In this document: in pieces, positions 35,600 to 47,285 of the stretch
Layout of the letters: each line of letters starts with the position of its first letter
Numbering within the stretch: the first letter of the stretch is position 1
Source of the DNA: Salinibacterium sp. TMP30
GTDB lineage: Bacteria > Actinomycetota > Actinomycetes > Actinomycetales > Microbacteriaceae
Assembly (NCBI RefSeq): GCF_038397785.1
Contig: NZ_CP151642.1
Coordinates: 1,550,001 to 1,614,000 of the forward strand
DNA length: 64,000 bases
Direction of reading: 5' to 3'
Program-made: the position numbers and the translations under genes
Notes under the pieces: model-generated
Database searches by the model: none
What the model was told of the DNA's origin: nothing
Seen by the model: the letters and a program-made list of their open reading frames with translations, nothing else

Positions 35600-36369
35600 G
35601 ACTGCACTTCCGCGTTGCGGGCGATTGTCAAAACAGCACCGAGCTCCGCCTTCGTGAGGTCACGCGTGCGGCCCACCGGCAGGCTTCCGAGATTGAGGGG
35701 GCCAAACTGGCGACGCACGAGGTCGATCACCGGGTGACCTACGGCATCCAACATCCGACGCACAATGTGGTTGCGGCCCGAATGCAGGGTGACCTCCACC
35801 ATTGTTTCGTTGCCGGATGCTCGGCCCAACGCCCGCGCTTTGTCGGCGACAATCGGCCCATCGTCGAGCTCGATGCCCTTCGTGAGCTTCGCAATCGTTT
35901 GGGCGCTCACAACGCCCTCAACTTTGGCAATGTACGTCTTCGAAACGCCGAAGGAGGGATGAGCGAGAATGTGCGCCAGCTCGCCGTCATTCGTCAAAAT
36001 GAGGAGGCCCGAGGTGTTGGCGTCGAGACGGCCCACGTTGAAGAGGCGCTCGTCATACTCGCGAGTGAACTCACGCAGATCGGGGCGACCACTCTCATCG
36101 GCCATAGAACTCACCACGCCGACGGGCTTGTTGAGCATCACATACTGTTTGGTGGTGTCGAGCTGAATTGCGGTGCCATCAACGGTCACACGATCCGTCG
36201 GCAGCACGCGGCGGCCCGCCGCGTCCACCACCTCACCGTTGACCGAAACGCGGCCCTGGTAGATCAAGTCCTCACACACTCGCCGCGAGGCGACGCCAGC
36301 GGCGGCCATCACTTTCTGCAGGCGTTCACCTTCGGGATTGCTGGGGCTCTCGCCATTAGCGTTGTTCAT
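35596..36369 (-). CDS. rluB: 23S rRNA pseudouridine synthase (RluB/RsuA family)
   Basis: 257 residues from the ATG at 36369 (MNNANGESPSNPEGERLQK); an upstream start at 36387 would overlap scpB more. The S4 domain is QKVMAAAGVASRRVCEDLI to GRVSVNGEVV, and the catalytic motif with the aspartate is GRLDANTSGLLILTNDGELA. C-terminal GRNHIVRRMLDAVGHPV is typical of the family. RluB modifies helix 89 of 23S rRNA; the position in this organism is assumed by family. Overlaps scpB upstream and tyrA downstream. Confidence 0.9.
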   Translation of the reverse strand: MNNANGESPSNPEGERLQKVMAAAGVASRRVCEDLIYQGRVSVNGEVVDAAGRRVLPTDRVTVDGTAIQLDTTKQYVMLNKPVGVVSSMADESGRPDLREFTREYDERLFNVGRLDANTSGLLILTNDGELAHILAHPSFGVSKTYIAKVEGVVSAQTIAKLTKGIELDDGPIVADKARALGRASGNETMVEVTLHSGRNHIVRRMLDAVGHPVIDLVRRQFGPLNLGSLPVGRTRDLTKAELGAVLTIARNAEVQS

Positions 36370-37009
36370 CAAAACCGTCCGAACCATCAGATAATAGCGG
36401 CGAGATTAGGGGTAGCTCGGCGATGGAGTTGATCCCCAATTGCACGAGCATGAGCTCCGTCGTTTCGTAATGGATGGCGCCCGTCTCGTTATCGGTAAAC
36501 GCCTCCGTAATAAGTCCCCGACCCAGCAGCGTGCGCACAACAGAATCAACGTTCACGGCGCGCACCGCAGCAACGGCTCCCCTGCTAATCGGTTGCTTGT
36601 ACGCAATCACGGCCAAAGTTTCGAGCGCAGCCTGACTCAAGCGTGACGGGTTTTGCGTGTACACAAAGTCGCGCACGGCAGCGTCATAGTCGGCGCGCAC
36701 GTAAATGCGCCAGCCACCTCCCACTTCGCGCAGCTCAAAACCACGACGCGGGCCGTCGCGTTCGCCATCAAAGTCGGCTCGCAATGCGCTGATCGTCTTG
36801 CGAATCTCCGCAACGGGCGCACTGAGCGCGGTCGCGAGACTCACTAGGCTTTGGGGCTCGTCGGCCACCATGAAGATCGCTTCGAGCCCGCGGGCGAGAT
36901 CGACTGCGGGGCCGGCCTCAAGGTCTTCACGGTGAGCGTTGTCGATCGCAGTGTCGTCAATGTGAACGTCGTCGATTGCCGTGTCGGTCATTGCAGTGTC
37001 AGTTTCCAT
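36356..37009 (-). CDS. scpB: Segregation and condensation protein ScpB
   Basis: 217 residues. Two winged-helix units: LARGLEAIFMVADEPQSLVS to FELREVGGGWRIYVRADY, and LSQAALETLAVIAYKQPISR, RAVNVDSVVRTLLGRGLI. The N-terminus carries a roughly 30-residue acidic Asp/Thr/Ile-rich extension (TDTAIDDVHIDD) not typical of the core. ScpB works with ScpA and SMC in chromosome condensation. Overlaps the scpA stop by 11 bases. Confidence 0.92.
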   Translation of the reverse strand: METDTAMTDTAIDDVHIDDTAIDNAHREDLEAGPAVDLARGLEAIFMVADEPQSLVSLATALSAPVAEIRKTISALRADFDGERDGPRRGFELREVGGGWRIYVRADYDAAVRDFVYTQNPSRLSQAALETLAVIAYKQPISRGAVAAVRAVNVDSVVRTLLGRGLITEAFTDNETGAIHYETTELMLVQLGINSIAELPLISPLLSDGSDGFDEQR

Positions 37010-37847
37010 AATCAGCTCCCAGATTAGCGAGGCTATCGTCTGACCAGTGGTGCGCGGTCCAGCGCACGGTCAGTTCGCCGAGCGGCTCGATCTGTTCGAA
37101 TGCCACATTGGAGCCGCGATACAGCTCCAGCACGGCCAAGAATCGCGCAACGATCACGCCCTTCAGTTCCGCGCCAGCAATCAGCTGCCGGAACGTGTGC
37201 GGCTCCCCCGAGCGCAACAGTGCAACAACATATGCTGCCTGCTCGCGGATGCTGATGAGCGGTGCGTGCAAATGGTCGAGACCCACGCTCGGAATTTCTC
37301 GCGGTGTGAACGCGAGTGTTGCGAGGGCCGCAAAATCGTCGAGGCTGAGCGTCCACACGAGTTCGGGAGTTTGCGTGCGGAACTTCTCCTCAAGCCGAAC
37401 GGATCGCACCGTGCGCGTTGATTCCGTATCGAAGTGGCCCGAGAACCAGTCACTTGCCTGCTTAAACGCGCGGTACTGCAACAAACGGGCGAAGAGCAGG
37501 TCGCGTGCTTCGAGCAGGGCCACATCTTCGGCATCCACGAGTTCGCCCTGAGGCAAGAGTCCCGCAACTTTGAGGTCGAGGAGGGTCGCGGCAACCACCA
37601 GAAACTCGCTGGCCTGGTCGAGCTCATCGATTCCGTCGCCGCTAGCGTCGCCGCTCGATTCGAAGTCGCGCAGGTAGGCGATGAACTCATCGGTTATTCG
37701 CGAGAGTGACACTTCGGTGATGTCGAGTTCGTGCTTCGAGATCAGCGAAAGCAACAGGTCGAATGGCCCGTTGAAGTTGCTGAGTGAGACCGAGAAACCC
37801 GGGGCGGGCGACGCGGACTCTTCCACGTCGCTAGGCGACGGCGCCAC
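36999..37847 (-). CDS. scpA: Segregation and condensation protein ScpA (kleisin)
   Basis: 282 residues. Kleisin N-terminus FNGPFDLLLSLISKHELDIT contacts SMC; the middle has QASEFLVVAATLLDLKVAGLLP, and the C-terminal winged helix includes ELKGVIVARFLAVLELYR. Partner of ScpB and SMC. Overlaps parA by 17 bases upstream and scpB downstream, so these genes are made from one transcript. Confidence 0.92.
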   Translation of the reverse strand: MAPSPSDVEESASPAPGFSVSLSNFNGPFDLLLSLISKHELDITEVSLSRITDEFIAYLRDFESSGDASGDGIDELDQASEFLVVAATLLDLKVAGLLPQGELVDAEDVALLEARDLLFARLLQYRAFKQASDWFSGHFDTESTRTVRSVRLEEKFRTQTPELVWTLSLDDFAALATLAFTPREIPSVGLDHLHAPLISIREQAAYVVALLRSGEPHTFRQLIAGAELKGVIVARFLAVLELYRGSNVAFEQIEPLGELTVRWTAHHWSDDSLANLGADYGN

Positions 37848-38718
37848 GGGCGATCAGCTCTCGCGCCACTTGGCGGTAGGAGTGCGCCGCAGAGTGGTCG
37901 GGGGCAAACGTCGTGATGGGGGCCCCGGCAACGCTCGCGTCGGGGAATTTCACGGTGCGACCGATCACGGTCTCCAAGACGTCGTCACCAAAGTTTTCGA
38001 CAACGCGCTCAAGAACCTCGCGCGAGTGCAACGTGCGCGCATCAAACATGGTGGCCAGGATGCCGTCGAGCTTGATGGCGGGGTTCAGTCGATCCTGAAC
38101 TTTCTCGATGGTCTCAACGAGCAGTGCAACACCGCGCAGCGCAAAGAATTCGCACTCCAGCGGAATCAGCACACCATGAGCCGCCGTCAACGCGTTCACC
38201 GTCAAGAGGCCCAATGAGGGCTGGCAGTCGATCAAGATCACGTCGTACTGGTCGCTGACCTTGCGCAGTACGCGCGCCAGAATTGTTTCGCGCGCAACCT
38301 CATTGACGAGGTGCACTTCCGCGGCCGACAGGTCAATGTTGGCCGGGATTACATCGAGCCCGGGAATGTTCGTGTGCACGATCGCTTCTGCCGGATTCTT
38401 AATGGTGCCGAGAAGCAGGTCATAGATTGTGGGCACGTCGTGAGTGGGCACACCCAAACCGGCAGAAAGGGCTCCCTGAGGGTCAAAATCGATAGCGAGC
38501 ACACGACGGCCATACTCGGCAAACGATGCGCCCAGATTGATCGTAGTGGTGGTCTTACCGACGCCACCCTTTTGGTTGCACAGCGAAATGATGCGTGCAG
38601 GCCCGTGGCCCGTGAGCGGAGGTGGCTCGGGAAATATGGTGAGCGGCCGGCCGGTTGGGCCCATTGCCGGAACATCCAACCCTGCCAGCGTCGATTCGCT
38701 CTCACGCTGTTTCGTCAT
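37831..38718 (-). CDS. ParA/Soj-type ATPase next to scpAB
   Basis: 295 residues. Deviant Walker A QKGGVGKTT at about 49-57, Walker B-like VILIDCQPSLGLLT, and the FDARTLHSREVLERV region are those of ParA/MinD ATPases. No parB follows, as in other actinobacteria where this second ParA homologue sits before scpA (Rv1708 in Mycobacterium tuberculosis) and is distinct from the origin-proximal Soj-ParB pair. A 40-residue N-terminal extension precedes the ATPase core. Likely works with condensin proteins in nucleoid organisation. Confidence 0.88.
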   Translation of the reverse strand: MTKQRESESTLAGLDVPAMGPTGRPLTIFPEPPPLTGHGPARIISLCNQKGGVGKTTTTINLGASFAEYGRRVLAIDFDPQGALSAGLGVPTHDVPTIYDLLLGTIKNPAEAIVHTNIPGLDVIPANIDLSAAEVHLVNEVARETILARVLRKVSDQYDVILIDCQPSLGLLTVNALTAAHGVLIPLECEFFALRGVALLVETIEKVQDRLNPAIKLDGILATMFDARTLHSREVLERVVENFGDDVLETVIGRTVKFPDASVAGAPITTFAPDHSAAHSYRQVARELIARGAVA

Positions 38719-38868
38719 GGCAAAAGTTTACTTCGCGCATCCGCCCCAGCTTGCGCTCCCACGCGCGGACACAGCAGGGTCACCTCTACCAAAGGTTGAG
38801 GGTTTGGATGCACGACACGCGGGCTCGCGAGCATCCGCGCCGCACGGCATACTCCCGGTGCTGCCGGC

Positions 38869-39804
38869 TTACCGGGCTCGCGGATGCGCTGTCGTGTACA
38901 TATCGCGCAGAGTATCGGCCGTCACCATTGTGTAAATCTGCGTTGTTGCCACCGAAGAGTGGCCCAGTAGCTCTTGCACGACTCGAACGTCGGCCCCGCC
39001 CGACAGCAGGTGGGTGGCAAACGAGTGCCGAAAGGTGTGCGGAGAAATATCGACCCCCAAGTGCACCCTGTCAGCGGCGGCTTGGATGATCAGCCACACG
39101 TTTTGGCGCGACAACCGAGCTCCGCGCGCCCCCATGAACAGCGCCGGCGTAGAAGGCCCCTTCACCGAGAGCGCCGGACGAGCCCGCACCAGATACTTCT
39201 GAATCGCATCTTGCGCGAAACTGCCCACCGGAACGATGCGCTGCTTATTACCCTTGCCCAGCAAACGCACGATGTCCCCATCAATCATGTCGTCGACGTT
39301 GAGGGACACCACCTCAGAGACGCGTGCACCCGTCGCGTAAAGCAGTTCGAGCAACGCGGTATTCCGCAGGGAGAGCACGTCATCTCCGTCAAAAGCGGAG
39401 AGCACCGTCGTCATCTGCTCAATCGTGATCGCTTTCGGCAACCGCATCGATTGTTTCGGAATCGCCACCGCATGCGCAACATCAACGGTCGCCAGCGATT
39501 CATCCACAAAGAACGTGTGCAGACCGCGCACGGTCGACAGCATTCGAGCGACCGACGATGCCGCGAGTGGACGCCCCACATCAGCACGCAAGCGGTGCGC
39601 AAAAGCTGTCACATCATCCGCGGTAATCGCGTCGGGCGTCGAAATATTGTGTTCGCCCAGAAACCCGAGATAGGACTCGAGATCTCGGCGGTAGGCCGCC
39701 AACGTGTTCGCAGACAGCCCACGTTCAATAGCCAAATGACGGAGGTAACGCTCAGAGGCGACCGCGATCGCATTGCCCGCCCCGGCTCGTGTCGACTCAC
39801 TCAT
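38869..39804 (-). CDS. xerD: Site-specific tyrosine recombinase XerD
   Basis: 311 residues from the ATG at 39804; the longer frame would run into the nudix gene. The SAM-like N-terminal domain is YLRHLAIERGLSANTLAAYRRDL. Catalytic residues: Arg in YATGARVSEV, Lys in LLGKGNKQR, His and Arg in HTFRHSFATHLL, His in LLGHSSVATT, and the nucleophile Tyr in TQIYTMV. Resolves chromosome dimers at dif with XerC. Located between the nudix gene and parA, as in the conserved actinobacterial block. Confidence 0.93.
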   Translation of the reverse strand: MSESTRAGAGNAIAVASERYLRHLAIERGLSANTLAAYRRDLESYLGFLGEHNISTPDAITADDVTAFAHRLRADVGRPLAASSVARMLSTVRGLHTFFVDESLATVDVAHAVAIPKQSMRLPKAITIEQMTTVLSAFDGDDVLSLRNTALLELLYATGARVSEVVSLNVDDMIDGDIVRLLGKGNKQRIVPVGSFAQDAIQKYLVRARPALSVKGPSTPALFMGARGARLSRQNVWLIIQAAADRVHLGVDISPHTFRHSFATHLLSGGADVRVVQELLGHSSVATTQIYTMVTADTLRDMYTTAHPRAR

Positions 39805-39826
39805 CTGGCTCGGCTGCTCGCGCTGG

Positions 39827-42155
<2,329 letters not shown>

Positions 42156-42256
42156 CTATCGTATCCGACGACAGACGTTTATGTCGCGGGGTCGGGGCGT
42201 TTCGTTATCGGCTTAACAGCATCATGCCGCCGTGCGGCGAGAACCTGCCGCCGTAT

Positions 42257-43963
42257 TTATCGGTTGGCGTGCTCGAGTTCGTGCGCGGTGTGGATGAGTT
42301 CACGCGCGTGGGCAAGTCCCGATTCGGAGTCGGGAAGGCCCGAGAGCAGTCGCGCCATTTCGGCGATGCGCGCTTCCCCTTCAAGCTTGTGGACGCTGGA
42401 TGCCGTCACTGAGCCGTCGTCGCCTTTGATGACACTGAGATGGTTGTCGGCAAACGCGGCAACCTGGGCCAGGTGAGTGACCACGATCACTTGGGCGGTG
42501 CGGCTGAGCTGAGCTAACCGTTTGCCAATTTCGATGGCGGCGGCTCCCCCAACTCCGGCATCAACTTCATCGAAGATGAAGGTGGGCACGGGGTCATTGC
42601 CGGCAATGACAACTTCGATGGCAAGCATGACCCGCGAGAGCTCGCCACCGGATGCACCCTTTCCGAGTGGGCGCGGCGGTGCTCCGGGGTGTGGACGCAG
42701 CAGAATTGACACTTCGTCTTTGCCATTGAATGAGTAGTCGCTGCGGTCTTCGACGGTCACGACGATTTCGGCGTTAGCCATGGCCAGTTGGGCGAGCTCG
42801 CTGGTCACGTCGGCGGAGAGCCGTTGGGCACTGCTCGTGCGCACATCGCTCACCTGGGCTGCGAGGGCGATGAGCTCGGCCTGATCTGCTTCTACCTGTG
42901 CGCGCAGGGTATCGATGCGCGTGGAGTCGTTGTCGAGCTCGAGCAAACGTTGGCTGCCGGTGTCGAGCAGGTCAATAACATCGTCGAGGCTGTGACCGTG
43001 TTTGCGCACGAGGGCCGCAAGTTGGCTGCGGCGTTCTTCTACTTGTTCAAGTTCGCGGCTGCCATCACTGTCGAGGCTGGCGAGGTAGCCAGAGAGGTCG
43101 GTGGCGATTTCGCCGAGGGTGATGGATGCTGCCGCCAACGCTTCGGCAATGGAAGCGAGTTGAGCGTCGTGCTCAGCAACCCGCTCAAGCCCGCGGTGGG
43201 CCGAGGCAAGCTGGGCAACCACATCGGAGCTGTCGTCTGCCGCATCCGCCGATAACACCGCGTGGGCACCTTCTGCCGCGAGGCGCAGCCCTTCAAGGTT
43301 CGCGAGTCGATCGGCGCGTTCCATCAGCTCAACGTCTTCGCCACGGCGAACGTCAGCCGCCTCGATCTCTTCGATAGCGACGCGGAGCTCTTCGGCTTCA
43401 CGACTGCGCAGATCACCTTCGGCGACGAGAACGTCAAGTTCACCCTGGGCCGACTGCCACCGGCGGAAGACAGTGTGGTACTGCCCGAGCACGGTGGCGA
43501 GTTCGATTCCCGCGAAGCGGTCAAGTGCGTTGCGTTGTGCTGTCGACGATTTGAGTCGTATTTGGTCGGATTGCCCGTGTACGACAACCAGTTGATCGCC
43601 GAGTTCGGTGAGCACGCCGACTGGTGCGCTTCGACCACCGACAACGGCGCGACTGCGGCCTTCACGCGACACGGTGCGCACGAGCAGGAGTTCGCCGTCA
43701 TCAAGATCGCCACCGGCATCTCGCACGCGTTCGGCAACGGCTGACTGCGGGTCGATTACCCAGCGACCTTCGACGGATGCTTGATCACTGTCTGCGCGGA
43801 TCGCGGCAGCATCGGCGCGCTCCCCCAGCAGTAGTCCGAGGGCGGTAACCACCATTGTTTTGCCGGCACCGGTTTCGCCAGTGAGCGCCGTAAAGCCGGG
43901 TCCAAGCGGAAGGCGTGCCGACGCGATCACTCCGAGATCGCGAATGGAGATCTCTTCGATCAC
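42257..43963 (-). CDS. recN: DNA repair protein RecN
   Basis: 568 residues. The GTG at 43963 overlaps the nadK stop (GTGA) and gives MIEEISIRDLGVI, the normal RecN N-terminus. Walker A GETGAGKT is near residue 30; a long coiled-coil middle (about 150-360) and the C-terminal ABC signature GASGGELSRVMLAIE and Walker B FIFDEVDAGVGG follow. An SMC-like protein for double-strand break repair. Co-transcribed with nadK. Confidence 0.94.
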   Translation of the reverse strand: MIEEISIRDLGVIASARLPLGPGFTALTGETGAGKTMVVTALGLLLGERADAAAIRADSDQASVEGRWVIDPQSAVAERVRDAGGDLDDGELLLVRTVSREGRSRAVVGGRSAPVGVLTELGDQLVVVHGQSDQIRLKSSTAQRNALDRFAGIELATVLGQYHTVFRRWQSAQGELDVLVAEGDLRSREAEELRVAIEEIEAADVRRGEDVELMERADRLANLEGLRLAAEGAHAVLSADAADDSSDVVAQLASAHRGLERVAEHDAQLASIAEALAAASITLGEIATDLSGYLASLDSDGSRELEQVEERRSQLAALVRKHGHSLDDVIDLLDTGSQRLLELDNDSTRIDTLRAQVEADQAELIALAAQVSDVRTSSAQRLSADVTSELAQLAMANAEIVVTVEDRSDYSFNGKDEVSILLRPHPGAPPRPLGKGASGGELSRVMLAIEVVIAGNDPVPTFIFDEVDAGVGGAAAIEIGKRLAQLSRTAQVIVVTHLAQVAAFADNHLSVIKGDDGSVTASSVHKLEGEARIAEMARLLSGLPDSESGLAHARELIHTAHELEHANR

Positions 43964-44904
43964 GAGCGGGGTCCCTCTTCCGAAGTTGGTCCACGCCATC
44001 CGTACACAGGCAGGTTGAACTTCTTGACGAGTCGATCAGTGAATGGCCCCTGCGCAAGCCGGGCGAGGCGCACGGGCACCGGTGATCGCCGCACGATCAC
44101 TCGGGCACCGCGGGGCAAATCGTGTGCGCGTCGTCCGTCGCACCACAGCACACCGATTCCCATATTGCGGTCCATCACTTCAACGGCAAGCGCGGAGTCT
44201 GGTCCGACGACGATGGGGCGGGCGAATAGTGCGTGGGCGCTGAGAGGAACAAGCAAGATGGCGTCTAGGCTCGGCCACACGATGGGGCCACCCGCCGAGA
44301 ACGCGTAGGCGGTAGAGCCGGTGGGGGTTGACATGACGACACCATCGCACCCAAAGGATGAGAGGGGGCGGCCGTCGACCTCAATCACCACTTCGAGCAT
44401 CCGCTCACGGCTCGCTTTTTCGACTGTGGCTTCGTTGAGCGCCCACGTTTCGTAGACGACCTCGGAGTTGACTTTCACTCGCACGGACAGCGTCATGCGC
44501 TCTTCAACGAGATAATCGCGGGCTAGTGCGCGTTCGACGGTAGAGGTGAGTTCTTCGCGTTCGCTCTCGGCCAGAAACCCGACGTGGCCGAGGTTCACCC
44601 CCAACAGAGGCGCACTGCATCCACGAGTCAGTTCTGCCGCGCGAAGGATCGTTCCATCCCCACCCAGCACTATGACGAGTTCGAGCTCCCCCGTCTCAAC
44701 CTCATTCCCGAGGCGAGAAACGGGAGCCAAATCTGGCTCAGCCTGAAGAATTGTGTCGTAGCTGTCGGGCGCCAGTACGGGAGTGAGCCCATCACGGATG
44801 AGCTGTCGGCACACCGCAATGGCTGCCGTCAACGACTCAGCGCGACCAGTGTGCGCAATAACGAGGATGTGACGATCAGAAGCGTGAGAGTTCTCGGACT
44901 GCAC
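43960..44904 (-). CDS. nadK: NAD kinase
   Basis: 314 residues from a GTG at 44904 with GAGAGGGG upstream. GGDGT at residues 81-85 is the catalytic motif; NEATVEKAS and MSTPTGSTAYAFSAGGP follow as in all NAD kinases. Makes NADP from NAD and ATP or polyphosphate. In related genomes it follows tlyA directly; here a 2.4-kb insert with opposite-strand genes lies between them, so nadK and recN need their own promoter in 44905-45050. Confidence 0.94.
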   Translation of the reverse strand: MQSENSHASDRHILVIAHTGRAESLTAAIAVCRQLIRDGLTPVLAPDSYDTILQAEPDLAPVSRLGNEVETGELELVIVLGGDGTILRAAELTRGCSAPLLGVNLGHVGFLAESEREELTSTVERALARDYLVEERMTLSVRVKVNSEVVYETWALNEATVEKASRERMLEVVIEVDGRPLSSFGCDGVVMSTPTGSTAYAFSAGGPIVWPSLDAILLVPLSAHALFARPIVVGPDSALAVEVMDRNMGIGVLWCDGRRAHDLPRGARVIVRRSPVPVRLARLAQGPFTDRLVKKFNLPVYGWRGPTSEEGPRS

Positions 44905-45051
44905 CGTGCCCCTCTCATTCGCAGTGATGGTTAGTAGTGATGATAGAAACCTGCGTTAACCATTCTGTCGGATTCCCGCCGCCAAGTACGCCCTGCAAGT
45001 GATTCTGGGGATTTTATGGTGGAAGTCGTGAGGTCGCACTCAGCGCCCCTG

Positions 45052-45067
45052 ATACCTCTAGGGGTAT
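45052..45067. promoter_or_regulatory. CsoR-like operator palindrome
   Basis: ATACCTCTAGGGGTAT, lying inside a longer imperfect inverted repeat with CCCC and GGGG outer arms (45045-45074 approximately). It resembles the G/C-tract palindromes with ATAC/GTAT arms bound by CsoR-family copper repressors. It is 65 bases upstream of the SHOCT gene. No csoR-type gene is in this window, so the repressor would act in trans. Confidence 0.6.
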
Positions 45068-45079
45068 CGTGGGGCCAAA

Positions 45080-45114
45080 CGTGACTACATGCGTGACTAC
45101 ATGCGTGATTACAT
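45080..45114 (+). repeat. Triplicated 12-base unit ahead of the SHOCT gene
   Basis: The unit GTGACTACATGC occurs three times in a row (the third as GTGATTACATGA), between the palindrome and the ribosome site GAAAGGAACGAG of the SHOCT gene. The repeats contain in-frame GTG and ATG codons and could encode a short leader; this is not proven. Confidence 0.6.
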
Positions 45115-45131
45115 GAAAGGAACGAGATCTG

Positions 45132-45383
45132 ATGATGTGGGGCTACGGAAATATGGGATGGGCCTGGGGATACGGGCTGCTGGCACTAGCAGGCGTCGCC
45201 TTGCTCATCTATGTCATTGTTCGTTTAGCGTCGAACAGGTCCGGGAGCGACAACACACGATCTGCTTCGCGGCCCGCCGGCTCCTCCACTGCGAAACGAA
45301 TCCTCGAGGAGCGTTTCGCGCGTGGGGAGCTCACCGCGGAACAGTACCGTGAACAGTTGCGGGTCCTCGACGAATCCCCATAA
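45132..45383 (+). CDS. Short membrane protein with C-terminal SHOCT domain
   Basis: 83 residues. N-terminus MMWGYGNMGWAWGYG is rich in Met, Trp, Gly and Tyr, followed by one membrane helix (LLALAGVALLIYVIVRLA). The C-terminus AKRILEERFARGELTAEQYR is a SHOCT domain. Such small proteins are frequent beside copper and multicopper-oxidase genes. The Met-rich start may bind Cu(I), which is inference. Its TAA overlaps the next start (TAATG). Confidence 0.8.
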   Translation: MMWGYGNMGWAWGYGLLALAGVALLIYVIVRLASNRSGSDNTRSASRPAGSSTAKRILEERFARGELTAEQYREQLRVLDESP

Positions 45384-46843
45384 TGCCCACGTTCAGTCGC
45401 CGTAACGCCCTGATCCTCGGAGGTGTCGGAATTACGGGTACGGCTGTGGGCGCAACCGGATTCTTCGTCAATCAACGCCTTTCGTCCCGCTCGTCGCAGG
45501 CAACAACATCCGGAAATTCCCTCATCGAGCCCACCGAGCTACAAAGCGTCGATGGCGCCCTCGCCGTTTCCCTCGAGTCATCTCCCCAGCAGGTGAGTAT
45601 CGCCGGCCGTAACGTGCAAGCGCTGAGTTACAACGGCGGCGTGCCCGGCCCTACGTTGCGCGTTCGACCGGGAGACACCCTCAGCGTGAGCCTTCGAAAT
45701 GGCCTGAAAGACCCCAGCAACCTCCATGTCCACGGCCTCCACGTGTCGCCCGAGGGCACAAGCGACAACGTGTTCGTCACCGTCGAAGCGGGCGACTCCT
45801 TCGATTACCAGTACGAACTGCCCGCCGATCACCCTCCGGGCGTTTATTGGTATCACCCACACCACCACGGATTCGTCGCCGACCAAGTGTTCAGCGGCCT
45901 GTATGGCGCCATCATCGTCGAAGACCCCGATGCCATCCCTGTAGAGCGGGAGCGCGTGCTCGTCATCTCCGACATCACTTTCGATTCCGCCGGAAATATT
46001 CCCCCGGCGACGCCAATGGACACGATGTCTGGACGTGAGGGAGAGCTCGTCCTCGTCAACGGACAACTCACCCCCGGAATGGATGCCCGCCCCGGCGAAC
46101 GAGAACGATGGCGCATCGTCAATGCGTGCGTATCCCGCTACCTGCGACTGCGCCTCGATGGTCAGCAGTTGACCCTCCTCGGTATCGACTCCGGGCGTTT
46201 CGAATCCGCGCATGAGATTGACGAGGTCGTACTAGCGCCAGGCAACCGAGCAGATCTCGTCGTCACCGGAAGTGCTGGTAACGCCACGCTGAGCGCCCTC
46301 CCCTACGACCGCGGATCAGCCGGCGGAATGATGATGGGAAGCCGCAACTCTCGTAGCGCCGACGAAATCGTGCTGGCCACATTCACCGTGGCGGGTGACA
46401 CCGTTGCCCCAGTCGCCGCGATACCCATGCAAGCGGTTCAACGCGACCTCCGCAGCGCTACCGTAACCGCCCGGCGCGAACTGGTCTTCGCAATGGGAAT
46501 GGGAATGGGCGGTGGCATGATGTCCCCCACAATCAACGGTCGCGCATTCGATGCCAGCCGAATCGATACGACCGTGCAATTCGGCAGCGTGGAGGAATGG
46601 CTGCTGACAAATACCAGCACCCTCGATCATCCGCTCCACCTCCACGTGTGGCCGATGCAGATCGTCGAACAGGATGGGCGCCCCGTCGACACCATGATGT
46701 GGCAGGACGTCGTGAACATTCCTGCCCGCAGCACCACGCGCGTGCGGATCGCGTTTGACGACTTCAGCGGAAAAACCGTGTACCACTGCCACATTCTCGA
46801 CCACGAAGACAACGGGATGATGGGAATCATCAACGCAAACTGA
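45383..46843 (+). CDS. Multicopper oxidase (CueO/CopA-like), Tat-exported
   Basis: 486 residues. An N-terminal twin-arginine signal SRRNALILGGVGITGTAVG indicates export of the folded enzyme by Tat. All four copper-site motifs are present: HVHGLH (115-120), HPHHHG (158-163), HPLHLH near 415 and HCHILDHEDNGMM (468-480), giving type 1 ligands Cys 469, His 474 and axial Met 479. A Met/Gly-rich stretch (MGMGMGGGMM) near the third domain is like the Cu(I) loop of CueO. Probably oxidises Cu(I) or phenolics outside the membrane for copper tolerance. Confidence 0.9.
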   Translation: MPTFSRRNALILGGVGITGTAVGATGFFVNQRLSSRSSQATTSGNSLIEPTELQSVDGALAVSLESSPQQVSIAGRNVQALSYNGGVPGPTLRVRPGDTLSVSLRNGLKDPSNLHVHGLHVSPEGTSDNVFVTVEAGDSFDYQYELPADHPPGVYWYHPHHHGFVADQVFSGLYGAIIVEDPDAIPVERERVLVISDITFDSAGNIPPATPMDTMSGREGELVLVNGQLTPGMDARPGERERWRIVNACVSRYLRLRLDGQQLTLLGIDSGRFESAHEIDEVVLAPGNRADLVVTGSAGNATLSALPYDRGSAGGMMMGSRNSRSADEIVLATFTVAGDTVAPVAAIPMQAVQRDLRSATVTARRELVFAMGMGMGGGMMSPTINGRAFDASRIDTTVQFGSVEEWLLTNTSTLDHPLHLHVWPMQIVEQDGRPVDTMMWQDVVNIPARSTTRVRIAFDDFSGKTVYHCHILDHEDNGMMGIINAN

Positions 46844-46859
46844 CAATAAGGAGAAACGC

Positions 46860-47285
46860 ATGAACTATGCACACACAATCACCATTTCATTGCCCCACGA
46901 GGAAGCAGTCTCTAGGGTGAAGCAAGAACTCGCAAATCAAGGGTTTGGCGTTCTTTCGGAAATCGACATCCATGCCACTTTCGAAGCGAAGCTTGGCGTC
47001 GAAAGCGCACAGACGCTCGGCGACTACGTGATCTTGGGCGCGTGCAACCCGCTCCTCGCTGAACAGGCACTCGCTGCGGACCCCGACATGGGATTGCTGC
47101 TGCCGTGCAACGTGGTCATCCGACGAAGCCCGTCGGCACACACCACCACGGTTCAAGCCATCAACCCGCAAACGATGGTGCAGCTGAGCGAAGCACCGGA
47201 AATCCAGAACGTTGCAGACCACGCCGATGAACGTCTTCTCGCCGCGCTGGCCGCTCTCGAAGGAGAGAAAGCTGCAAATAGCTAG
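46860..47285 (+). CDS. DUF302-family protein
   Basis: 141 residues; AAGGAG precedes the ATG by about six bases and the gap to the oxidase is 16 bases. The DUF302 pattern is clear: EEAVSRVKQELANQGFGVLSE, then DYVILGACNPLLAEQAL and GLLLPCNVVIRR with a conserved cysteine. DUF302 proteins are often linked to metal or stress genes, and their biochemistry is unsettled. Last gene of the inserted three-gene unit. Confidence 0.85.
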   Translation: MNYAHTITISLPHEEAVSRVKQELANQGFGVLSEIDIHATFEAKLGVESAQTLGDYVILGACNPLLAEQALAADPDMGLLLPCNVVIRRSPSAHTTTVQAINPQTMVQLSEAPEIQNVADHADERLLAALAALEGEKAANS

